From Pseudobutyrivibrio ruminis (lineage in GTDB: Bacteria > Bacillota > Clostridia > Lachnospirales > Lachnospiraceae): DNA of 64,000 bases. The position numbers and the translations under genes were made by a program. Positions 43,308 through 52,074 of this stretch are shown piece by piece. The stretch covers positions 1 to 64,000 of the forward strand of contig SVER01000007.1 of NCBI GenBank assembly GCA_015057315.1, written 5' to 3'. How positions within the stretch are numbered: the first letter of the stretch is position 1; every line of letters begins with the position of its first letter. Under the pieces are notes generated by a model. It ran no database searches. It was not told the DNA's origin and saw only the letters and a list, made by a program, of their open reading frames with translations.

Positions 43308-46049
43308 ATGCCAAAAGTAAAACCATGGGAAAATGAGGGATTCAAAGCAGTATATGAAGTAAATAAATTAGGTCAACTCTTGCGCGGGGCTCTACCAGAC
43401 AATATGCATCAGGAAGATATTGATCTGGATTTAACTGAAGAACTTTCTAACTCTGAGCAAAATGCCCAATCAGAAAATATAGAGGGAGTACGTCCTGAGT
43501 CTAGTTATTTTGTATTTGGTGTTGATGAAAATGTAAGCTCACATGGTGTTACTGGAGAAAATGGTATAAAGTCAGCAAATACTTATATAGATAACTATGT
43601 AGAGTATTGTAAAAATGAGGCTAATAGACGTAGCGACACACGTACAAAGGAATTTTATAATGATTTAGCTTATATTGGGGACAAAAAAAATGGAAGCTAT
43701 ACAAGAATGATGTTTACATCTGTGTATATGCCTGGATTATTTGCTCAGCGAATGTCCCTTATTATGCCTGCAGGAATTAGTTCTTCGGAACAAAAGGCTG
43801 GTCTTGGAGAACCTTTGTATGATGCTATTTATGGCTTCATTCATAGTACAACCATAGAAACGCAAGTGGAGTACAAGAGACAACAATACGAGGACAAGGG
43901 ATGGACAGCCGATTCTGAAGGGGATTATTTGAAGGAGCTTCATGAGGCTCATTCAGAAGTATTAAAAGAATATAACAGACTTTCTAAATTTTATGATGAT
44001 CCACAGAATAATACTGCACACTATACACAGGATACCCTTGCGCCTGTTTTTGGTAGAGGTAATGTTCGCAAAGTCAACACTACAATTGGGATTATAAGAG
44101 GTGAGAAAAAGGCTATAGAAAATGGATGGGGTAAGGATGATTTGTTTATTCTAGGAATAATAGGTGGCATTGAAGAGGAAATGAAATATCAGGCTACCCT
44201 ACATAATAAACAAATTCAGGAGGCTTTGCCCCAGTTTAAGGCTGATTTTTTGCAGCTTAAAAATGAGTGCTTTTTTTCTACAGTAACATCCATTCAGGAA
44301 AAGAAAGCGGTAGCAGATAAGGTTAAAAATTTCTTAGAAACACAGAATTCTGCAGTAGCCACTGCTTGCTTTGCTTCCATAGAATTAGTTAAGAAGAAAT
44401 TTGATATGGCTTATGAGGCGGTTTCCTCTGGTGCTGAGATGGACAATGTAGCTGCTGATGTGAGATTAGATGATACAGAAGCATATTTAAATGACCAATT
44501 TGAAAAAGCACAGAAAAAATCAAGCTATAATTTTTTTGTAAGAGATTATATTGAGACCACTGTAAGATCTGTAGAAAACAAAAATATTGATAAAATGAAT
44601 GGCATTATATTATTTACAGATACTATTATAGATCTTGATAAAAAGCCTAATCAAGACCTTAGAAAGGATGCCTACACTTATTATTTTGACCTGATATTAG
44701 CGTGTAATGCTGAAGAACAGCAATTGGCAGAAGATATTCGTGCTGGAAAAGTGAAGGTAGATAAAGATCATGAAGGCATAAAGAAGGATTATAAATATAG
44801 CTTAGAATGTGCCAAAAATAGACTAGTAAACAGTCCCCTTCATAAGAGATTAAGAGCAACAGAGGCTTTTTGTAAAAAATTATCAGCTAATCGATTGGAT
44901 TATGAATTTCTTAATTCAATTAGAGATGATTATATCAAGAATTGTAAAGAAGGCCTTAGCGAGCAGGAAGTTGACATGCAGCTTTTGGGTAAGATAGATA
45001 GGCATGGCTACTATGATAACAGTGAAATTAAATCAATTTTAGATTGTGTCAATGGGAAAGAAAAGGAATATGTAATCTATGATATAGAATTTATTGAAAA
45101 CTTTAGAAGAGAATGGGTTGCACTGGATCACTTTAATAAGACATTAGATAATTTTCATAATAGGAATAATGATTATTTAGAAAGGTTTAATACATTGGCA
45201 AGTCATAAGAAGACTGCCGTATATGATAAAGAAAGTTATAGTTATCGTGATGCCACAGATAATTCGGTTGTAGTGGATCCTAAAAAAGCAAATTCTCAAA
45301 CCTTTATGAATATGAGTAATGCTCTAAATAAGGTTAATCGATTGAATGCAAACTCTACACCTAAGGAAATGCTTGAAGCATACAGAGAACTTAGAGATGC
45401 ATCTAAAGCCTATTCAGATAAGATAGATTCACATTACTTTGCTGGAAGATCAGAAAACGGTAAGCAAAGAAGAGCTTTGTCTGGGGAACTCTACGATTAT
45501 GCTAATGATGCTATTTCCCTATTAACCTCATTATCAGAAGAAATGCCTAAGGACATTTCTATCAATAAGCAAAAAGAAAATTATGAGACAGTGAAGCATG
45601 AGGCAAGAGATAATTTTAATGAGAGGATTAAAAGTTTTTTACAGGAAGAAAAGCAAAAGTGCATAGATACTAGATTCAATTACAATAATAAATCAGACCA
45701 AAATAAAGACTCCCTTAAAATAGGTATAGGAGAGCTGGTAGTAATTAATATTATTGAGAAGGAGCTCGCTTCACCTAATGGTAAGCTTGTTGCCCCATCA
45801 TGTATTGATGAAGAATATATCCATAAAGAGATAGGTAAGCTATATCGAAAAAATACTGCTTTTAAAAACCTTATAGATTCATTTCAAGAGGAAAATGATA
45901 TTAAAAATATGATGAACAAGCTTAGGGAAAATCCAAAAGCTATCATGGAAGAGTTAGATAAGCATCAGCCTGAGCACAAGGTAGCTGCAGAAAATTCCAA
46001 TAACAATGCTATTGAAAAACAGGAACCAGCTGTGAAAGGATTAGTGTAG
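43308..46049 (+). CDS. Large protein D2, paralogue of D1
   Basis: The 913-residue protein is a tandem relative of D1. It keeps WENEGF (~7-12), FYNDLAYI, SSSEQKAGLGEPLYD, IRGEKKAIENGWGKDDLFILGIIGG and NSQTFMNMSNALNKVNRL in the same order and at similar distances. It is soluble, rich in charged helices, and has no signal peptide. The disordered tail ends AVKGLV. AAGGAGG precedes the ATG, 33 bases after D1. The duplication followed by strong divergence suggests selection for variety, as in effectors or antigens, but function is unknown. Confidence 0.77.
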   Translation: MPKVKPWENEGFKAVYEVNKLGQLLRGALPDNMHQEDIDLDLTEELSNSEQNAQSENIEGVRPESSYFVFGVDENVSSHGVTGENGIKSANTYIDNYVEYCKNEANRRSDTRTKEFYNDLAYIGDKKNGSYTRMMFTSVYMPGLFAQRMSLIMPAGISSSEQKAGLGEPLYDAIYGFIHSTTIETQVEYKRQQYEDKGWTADSEGDYLKELHEAHSEVLKEYNRLSKFYDDPQNNTAHYTQDTLAPVFGRGNVRKVNTTIGIIRGEKKAIENGWGKDDLFILGIIGGIEEEMKYQATLHNKQIQEALPQFKADFLQLKNECFFSTVTSIQEKKAVADKVKNFLETQNSAVATACFASIELVKKKFDMAYEAVSSGAEMDNVAADVRLDDTEAYLNDQFEKAQKKSSYNFFVRDYIETTVRSVENKNIDKMNGIILFTDTIIDLDKKPNQDLRKDAYTYYFDLILACNAEEQQLAEDIRAGKVKVDKDHEGIKKDYKYSLECAKNRLVNSPLHKRLRATEAFCKKLSANRLDYEFLNSIRDDYIKNCKEGLSEQEVDMQLLGKIDRHGYYDNSEIKSILDCVNGKEKEYVIYDIEFIENFRREWVALDHFNKTLDNFHNRNNDYLERFNTLASHKKTAVYDKESYSYRDATDNSVVVDPKKANSQTFMNMSNALNKVNRLNANSTPKEMLEAYRELRDASKAYSDKIDSHYFAGRSENGKQRRALSGELYDYANDAISLLTSLSEEMPKDISINKQKENYETVKHEARDNFNERIKSFLQEEKQKCIDTRFNYNNKSDQNKDSLKIGIGELVVINIIEKELASPNGKLVAPSCIDEEYIHKEIGKLYRKNTAFKNLIDSFQEENDIKNMMNKLRENPKAIMEELDKHQPEHKVAAENSNNNAIEKQEPAVKGLV

Positions 46050-46052
46050 ATA

Positions 46053-46454
46053 GTGGAAGAAATTAGGATTGAGGCATCAATTGAAAATGTGGATAGATTG
46101 ATTTCAATCTTGGATGAAAAACTAGAGAGACAAGACTGCCCTTTTAAAGCACAAATGCAGCTTGATGTTGCTGTGGAGGAAATCTTTGGCAATATATGTC
46201 ATTATGCATATAAGTCTAAAGGTGAAGTGTGTATCCAATTGAGTATTACTGAAGATATGGCACAAATATGTTTTATAGATTCTGGAATTCCATTTAATCC
46301 CCTTAACATAGAAGAATTAGATGTTGTAGAGGTGGCTAAAAGCGAAAAACTGGGTGGTTTGGGGATTATTATGGTTAAGGAAAGTATGGATGATTGTTTC
46401 TATGAGTATAAGGATAATAAAAACTATTTAACCATAACAAAAAGGCTGCTATAA
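46053..46454 (+). CDS. RsbW-like anti-sigma/serine kinase
   Basis: This 133-residue protein is a single GHKL ATPase domain of the RsbW/SpoIIAB type. The N box is AVEEIFGNICHYAY with Asn47, the G1 box DSGIPFNP with Asp76, and the G2 box GGLGIIMVK from Gly101. It should bind ATP, phosphorylate the STAS protein encoded at 32283, and hold another partner when that protein is phosphorylated. The start is a GTG at 46053, three bases after D2. It is embedded among the large-protein genes, 14 kb from the STAS gene. Confidence 0.92.
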   Translation: MEEIRIEASIENVDRLISILDEKLERQDCPFKAQMQLDVAVEEIFGNICHYAYKSKGEVCIQLSITEDMAQICFIDSGIPFNPLNIEELDVVEVAKSEKLGGLGIIMVKESMDDCFYEYKDNKNYLTITKRLL

Positions 46455-46479
46455 GTCGTTTACGTAAGGAGGTTACTAT

Positions 46480-48864
46480 ATGCCTTATTTAAGTGAGTGT
46501 TTGAATGCAAATTTGGTTTTGCCAGAAAATGTTAAAAAGATATTTGATAAGTGGATTGATGAAGTTCTACCAATTTCCTCTGAATCTAATAAGAAGGCAA
46601 AAGAGCACCCTTTGGGGCTCTCATATAAAACAGATTTACGTGAGACAGGAGGACTTGCCTGGTTTAATGCGGATGATATTACATTAAAAGACGCTAAAAA
46701 TGACAAGGGGTTTAATGAGGGGTTGGCATATCCAATTATGAGCCAGGTTGAGCGTGAAAATATCTTAGATAAGTATTATGAAACACTTCAGAATGTAGAT
46801 TACAGAAAAATGGATTTTTCATGTCTAACTGGAGAGGATAATACAGCTAAGCTAGAGAACGGCTTGACAGTCAGCGAAAATGATTTTTTGACATATACTT
46901 TGCATATGATGTTAAATCAGAATACCGGCACGAAAGCAAAAGAAAATCCAGATTATTATATAAATAGATACCAAAATCTTACCCCAAAGGAAGCCTATAA
47001 AGCAGAGCTAAATGAAGAATATCTTGCAATGAACAAGAATGGCTTGTTGTTCTATGTATTCATGAAGAATGGTTATGCGCTTGATCTGGGAGGAAAAGAT
47101 AATGGTAATGTGGATAGATTTAATAATTGTATAAATATAGATGGCCGTGATAAGGGGTACTTTGTTTATTCTTCCCAGACTCAGGAAATAATGGAGCAAC
47201 TGTATGCATTTAGGATGGCAAAGGTAAACGGCGAAGAAAATGTTCCAGAGCCAGTGATAAAATTCCAACCTTATAATAAATGGGACTTGGGTGCTATTGA
47301 TAGAGTGATTAAGGCTTTTTCTACTGGCAAAGATTATACCGATAAAGATTATAGTACAGTAACTGATATTTTTAATGCCGTTACAAATCACATGAATGCT
47401 GGTTTGGATTTGGAAAAAGATACTTTTGATAACTTATTTATAGATGGTAAGCTTGCTAAAGCTGTTTATGAAAAGGATGCACCTAAAAACATGAACCATC
47501 GTCAGGAAATTGCATTTTATTATTCGAAATTCCTGAAAGATTTATTTAGTGGAGAACATTATGTAGAAACAAGAATAAGATATATGGATAACGATGGAAA
47601 AATGAAGGCTCAGCTTATGACATTTGAACCGGATTTGACATTGATAGCTCAAAGAGAACGGGTAGAAAAACATGGCTGGTTTAGAAGAACATTTTTTGAT
47701 TGGGGTCCATTTGCTATTAAAACCTGTAAAACAAAACAGGATAAATTAAAACGTAATAATACACTAAATGCTATAACAGAACGTCACCAGAAAATAGAAA
47801 ATACAAGCCATATTCTTTCTAAAACAAATGATAAACCTAACGATATATACTTGAATTTTAAACCAAAAGTTCTTGAAAAAATGAATAAAGTAAAAGATAT
47901 TACTCTACCTGATTTTAAAATCTGGTTAGAAGATAAGGTAGCTAAGAATAAAGAAAAAGGGGTAGATTATCGAGAAAACATTGTAAATAATGCTAAAGCA
48001 TTAATGAAAAATGATATAAATACTGTGCCAAATACATTATTTATGGTGACAGCTTATAAATTTGGTGTTGGAAGCGCTCTTTCTATTTTGGATCGTTTGT
48101 CAAAATCCTGTGAGGAAGGTAAAGAAAAATCCTTAGTTACCAAAAATCAGCTCAATCAGATTGCCCAGGCCGATATTTCAAAGGGGCTTCCTGAAATAAC
48201 TACTGACAAAAATATAAATAGTATTATAAATCAATCTTTGACATATTACTTTAGAAATGGTGGCTTGAATCATCCTCGGGGAACAATGCTGTTGAACTTA
48301 GTTGAAAAATTGTCACTAAATTCTGAGCAGCATGGGTTTGTAGAGGCTCTTAAAAAGCTAAATGAGCCTGCAAAGCTTCTTGATGAAAAATGTGGTGAAT
48401 TAGCAGAAGCCTTTGTCAAAGACCCTAATGCAAAAATATCTGAGGAAGATATGAAGTACATTCAGGATAGGTATATTGAAACAAAAATTAATAAGCTTAT
48501 ATGTGGCAGGTTAGAGAAATATGTTAACAATAACGATATAACCTCATCTTCTTTAAGTAGCAAAGATTTTAGCTTGATAACCTATTATTTTCGTGATAAT
48601 AAGAAAGCTTATAACAACTTAGTAGAGCAAGTAAAGTCAGAATTCAAAGAATCGTTTTTTGAAGACAATCAGTTAAAGAATGTTTTATTTGAAATATATA
48701 AGGAAACAAATGAAATTCCAAGAAATCTTAGAACTAGTATGGAAAATGCTTTACAAGGTGTGAAAAAGCAAGTTGATGAGCCTCAAGCTGTAGCTGCAAA
48801 AGTAAACGAGAAAACTGTACTAGAGGTTAAAAATCCAGTGAATAATGGAGTGGCACCTGTATAA
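46480..48864 (+). CDS. Large protein A2, paralogue of A1
   Basis: The 794-residue protein aligns with A1 over most of its length: NVDYRKMDFSCLTGED (~105-120), FDNLFIDG (~310), SGEHYVETRIRYMDNDG (~362-378), FEPDLTLIAQRERV (~387-400) and WFRRTFFDWGPFAIKTCKTKQ (~405-425). It has an extra N-terminal 55 residues. It is soluble, without signal peptide. The tail is Val/Lys/Asn-rich and ends NNGVAPV. AAGGAGG precedes the ATG. It stands between the kinase and phosphatase genes of the partner switch. No catalytic motif is seen. Confidence 0.78.
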   Translation: MPYLSECLNANLVLPENVKKIFDKWIDEVLPISSESNKKAKEHPLGLSYKTDLRETGGLAWFNADDITLKDAKNDKGFNEGLAYPIMSQVERENILDKYYETLQNVDYRKMDFSCLTGEDNTAKLENGLTVSENDFLTYTLHMMLNQNTGTKAKENPDYYINRYQNLTPKEAYKAELNEEYLAMNKNGLLFYVFMKNGYALDLGGKDNGNVDRFNNCINIDGRDKGYFVYSSQTQEIMEQLYAFRMAKVNGEENVPEPVIKFQPYNKWDLGAIDRVIKAFSTGKDYTDKDYSTVTDIFNAVTNHMNAGLDLEKDTFDNLFIDGKLAKAVYEKDAPKNMNHRQEIAFYYSKFLKDLFSGEHYVETRIRYMDNDGKMKAQLMTFEPDLTLIAQRERVEKHGWFRRTFFDWGPFAIKTCKTKQDKLKRNNTLNAITERHQKIENTSHILSKTNDKPNDIYLNFKPKVLEKMNKVKDITLPDFKIWLEDKVAKNKEKGVDYRENIVNNAKALMKNDINTVPNTLFMVTAYKFGVGSALSILDRLSKSCEEGKEKSLVTKNQLNQIAQADISKGLPEITTDKNINSIINQSLTYYFRNGGLNHPRGTMLLNLVEKLSLNSEQHGFVEALKKLNEPAKLLDEKCGELAEAFVKDPNAKISEEDMKYIQDRYIETKINKLICGRLEKYVNNNDITSSSLSSKDFSLITYYFRDNKKAYNNLVEQVKSEFKESFFEDNQLKNVLFEIYKETNEIPRNLRTSMENALQGVKKQVDEPQAVAAKVNEKTVLEVKNPVNNGVAPV

Positions 48865-48881
48865 AATTCGGTGGAGGCGTT

Positions 48882-50417
48882 ATGGGTGAAGCAGAAAGCA
48901 AAAAGGAAATATTTGACGTAAGTATAAGAACAGTACTGTTTTTATGTCTTGCTCTGCTTGTTCAAATTATAGCAATTAAGAAAGGAACTGAAGGTGTAAA
49001 TCCATTTTTTATTATAAATATAAGCTCTGATGTTACATGTATGCTTGTGGGATATGTGCTGATAATAGGCTTATATATGGATAGGCAAAAGATAGGAACC
49101 ACTACCAGATATTTAGCTGGACTGGTTCTATCTGCCTATGCAGCTTTATTTAGCGATGCTATAGCTTGGATTGTTCAAGATGAACCAGACTATATAACAA
49201 TTAATTATGCAACAAACACTGTTTATTACATTGCAGTTATCTTTGAGGCAATATACTTTTGGCAATATACCTTGACCTATCTAAAGGTAAAAAATAGAAG
49301 AATAAATATAATGAATAAGCTCTTAAATGTGGGCTTTGCTATTAGCTTATTACTGATTTTTCTAAATTTACATTTTGGATTTTATTTTACTGTTAACAGT
49401 AATGGAACCTATATACGAAGTCCATTGTGCGAGCTGTCAATGGTATATTCTTTTCTTGCAATAATTCTTTCATTAACAATAGTTATTATTGAAAGAAAGC
49501 AGTTACAGCCTCTTCAGATTGTTGCATTCTTTTTGTATGCATCAGGACCTATTATGGTTTCTGTTGTTAGTATATTTTTGTTTGGCTTATCCTTGAATCC
49601 ATCTGCTTCTATGATGTCTATTTTACTTATGTACTGCGCACTGAATGTAACAGAAGGAGATAAAAAAGCGATTCAGGATAATGAGGTAAATATTGCCTCC
49701 AGGATGCAGGAAAATATTTTGCCAAAGGCTTTTCCTTATTTACCGGAACGTAAGGAATTTGATATATATGCAATCATGAAACCAGCCAAGGAGGTTGGCG
49801 GGGATTTCTATGATTTCTTTATGGTGGACGACAGTCATTTAGCACTTGTTATTGCAGATGTTTCCGGCAAGGGAATACCCGCAGCATTGTTTATGATGAC
49901 CAGCCGTACCCTGATAAAAAACAGAGTACAGGCAGGGGATGACCTTGCAAAGGCTATGGGTGAAATAAACAATCAGCTTATTGAGGGCAATGGGGCAGAC
50001 CTTTTTATTACTGTATGGATTGGGGTAATAGATTTAAATACAGGTTGGGTGAAGGCAGTAAATGCCGGACACGAATATCCAGCCATTCGAAAGGCTAACG
50101 GAGATTATCAAATCATTAAAGATAAGCATTCTTTAGCAGTTGCTATGTTTGAGGATGTTACCTTTGATGTTACAGATTTTCAAATGCAGCCAGGGGATAG
50201 CATATTTGTCTATACAGACGGGGTTACTGAATCAATGGACGAAAATGACAATCTATTTGGAAAGGAACGTTTGATTCAGGCTCTTAATCGACATCCTGAT
50301 TGTAACCCTAAGGAAGCAATTGATAGTGTGTTAAATGCCATTGCAGTTTTTGTAGATGGAGCAAAGCAATTTGACGATACAACAATGCTTTGTGTGACTT
50401 ATTTTGGTGTGGAGTAG
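48882..50417 (+). CDS. Membrane PP2C-type (SpoIIE/RsbU) phosphatase 1
   Basis: The 511-residue protein has an N-terminal sensor of about six or seven membrane helices (residues ~13-260) and a C-terminal SpoIIE-type PP2C phosphatase domain. Metal-binding and signature stretches are KEVGGDFYDFFMVDD (~303-318), VIADVSGKGIPAALFMM, VNAGHEYP, and FVYTDGVTESMDE; the last QFDDTTMLCV is the usual end of the domain. It should dephosphorylate the STAS protein in response to a signal met by the membrane part. A GTTTRYLAG motif in the sensor is shared with phosphatase 2. Confidence 0.92.
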   Translation: MGEAESKKEIFDVSIRTVLFLCLALLVQIIAIKKGTEGVNPFFIINISSDVTCMLVGYVLIIGLYMDRQKIGTTTRYLAGLVLSAYAALFSDAIAWIVQDEPDYITINYATNTVYYIAVIFEAIYFWQYTLTYLKVKNRRINIMNKLLNVGFAISLLLIFLNLHFGFYFTVNSNGTYIRSPLCELSMVYSFLAIILSLTIVIIERKQLQPLQIVAFFLYASGPIMVSVVSIFLFGLSLNPSASMMSILLMYCALNVTEGDKKAIQDNEVNIASRMQENILPKAFPYLPERKEFDIYAIMKPAKEVGGDFYDFFMVDDSHLALVIADVSGKGIPAALFMMTSRTLIKNRVQAGDDLAKAMGEINNQLIEGNGADLFITVWIGVIDLNTGWVKAVNAGHEYPAIRKANGDYQIIKDKHSLAVAMFEDVTFDVTDFQMQPGDSIFVYTDGVTESMDENDNLFGKERLIQALNRHPDCNPKEAIDSVLNAIAVFVDGAKQFDDTTMLCVTYFGVE

Positions 50418-50446
50418 CACAAAAATATGTGCAGTTGGAGGAAATT

Positions 50447-51979
50447 ATGCCAAAGGCCTTAATCAGAAAGAAATTATGGATTGCTGTAGTTGGGACAGTC
50501 ATTTCTTTGGGACTGACTATTTTTGTGTCTCAGTTTGCCTATCATATCGGGTTTGAAAATCTGCCTCCTATTTCTGTTATCAATATCACCCTTGATATAG
50601 TTGGAATGTTAATTGCTGTTATAACAATGATAGGGCTATATCTCGACAAAAGAAAGACAGGAACAACTACCAGGTATTTAGCAGGTATAATCATTATCAC
50701 TTATATCATGCTTCTAACAGATTCTATTGAATATATAATGGATGGAATAACAGAGTATCGCTCCTTTAATATGTTTGTTACCGTATTATATTATATGACT
50801 ATTCCGGCCGAGGGCGTTATGTTCTGGCATTATACGATAAATTATCTTAAGATGCAAAAGAAAAGGCTTCACAAACTAAACTGTGTGATTGAAGCATTTT
50901 TTCTACTTGCTTTAATAATCAGACTTCTAAATATCAAGTATCCTATCTATTTTTACATCAACGAAATGGGGGAGTATCATAGAACTCCATATTATGCAAT
51001 TTCAAAGGTATTCTTTTTGGCCATTAGTACACTTACTTTAGTGGTAATTATGTCAAAGAGAAAACAGTTTAGGTTTATTCAACTAATAGCTGTATTTATT
51101 TATGCTATTGGGCCTATTGCAATAGGTATTATTACTATAACCCAACATTACATTTCTGCCACACCAATAGTGACAATGATTGCTACCCTTTTTATGTATT
51201 GTTTTCTAAATGTTACCCAGGGGCGAGAACATGCAGTTGCCGAGCATGAAATGTCCATTGCTGCGTCGATTCAGGAAAATGTTCTTCCAAAGGCTTTTCC
51301 ATATTTGCCAGATAGAAAGGAATTTGAACTGTATGCTGTTATGAAGCCTGCCAAGGAAGTGGGCGGGGACTTTTATGACTTTTTCATGGTAGATGATAAT
51401 CAATTGGCACTTGTTATTGCTGATGTTTCCGGTAAGGGAATACCTGCGGCTTTGTTTATGATGACCAGCCGTACGCTTATCAAAAACAGAATGCAGGCAG
51501 GTGGTGATTTGGCTAATATTATGTGTGATATTAACAATCAGCTGTGCGAAGGTAATATTGCTGATTTGTTTATTACTGTGTGGGTTGCAGTAATCGATTT
51601 GCAAACAGGTCATGGTATAGCCATAAATGCTGGACATGAAAATCCTATTATAAGGCGAGGAAATGGTGAGTATGAAAGCGTATTTTATAAGCATGACCTA
51701 GCTATTGCTATGGTTCCTGATGCTAAGTTTCATAAGCGTGAATTTGAACTTAACCCGGGAGATAGGATATTTGTATTTACAGATGGTGTAACAGAGGCTA
51801 TGAATCTTCAAGAAGAATTGTTTGGTAGCAAGCGCCTGCTTGCAGTTCTTAATGCTAATAAATCCTGTTCTCCAAAGGGCTCAATAGAAAAAGTCTATAG
51901 TGCTGTAGAAAGCTTTATGGATGGAACAGAGCAATTTGATGATACAACCATGCTTTGTGTTGACTATAACGGTTTGTAA
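50447..51979 (+). CDS. Membrane PP2C-type (SpoIIE/RsbU) phosphatase 2
   Basis: The start is the ATG at 50447, after TTGGAGGAAATT, which gives 510 residues; an upstream ATG at 50390 overlaps the previous gene and lacks a site. Layout and length are the same as in phosphatase 1: a multi-helix membrane sensor with GTTTRYLAG, then a PP2C domain with KEVGGDFYDFFMVDD, ADVSGKGIPAALF, INAGHENP and FVFTDGVTEAM. The catalytic domains are very alike while the sensors differ more, which fits a tandem duplication giving two signal inputs to one STAS target. Confidence 0.92.
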   Translation: MPKALIRKKLWIAVVGTVISLGLTIFVSQFAYHIGFENLPPISVINITLDIVGMLIAVITMIGLYLDKRKTGTTTRYLAGIIIITYIMLLTDSIEYIMDGITEYRSFNMFVTVLYYMTIPAEGVMFWHYTINYLKMQKKRLHKLNCVIEAFFLLALIIRLLNIKYPIYFYINEMGEYHRTPYYAISKVFFLAISTLTLVVIMSKRKQFRFIQLIAVFIYAIGPIAIGIITITQHYISATPIVTMIATLFMYCFLNVTQGREHAVAEHEMSIAASIQENVLPKAFPYLPDRKEFELYAVMKPAKEVGGDFYDFFMVDDNQLALVIADVSGKGIPAALFMMTSRTLIKNRMQAGGDLANIMCDINNQLCEGNIADLFITVWVAVIDLQTGHGIAINAGHENPIIRRGNGEYESVFYKHDLAIAMVPDAKFHKREFELNPGDRIFVFTDGVTEAMNLQEELFGSKRLLAVLNANKSCSPKGSIEKVYSAVESFMDGTEQFDDTTMLCVDYNGL

Positions 51980-52074
51980 TGTGGTGCTTCTCGATTTTAT
52001 TTCACAAAAAAATCATAAAGATAAAACATTTATAATTTATTATGAAACCACATTTTATAATGGGGGGTAAGAGT

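Noticed and set aside
51978-52060. Distant inverted repeat AATGTGGT / ACCACATT before gene E
   Set aside because: The eight-base arms are about 70 bases apart in AT-rich sequence and no T tract follows; chance is likely.
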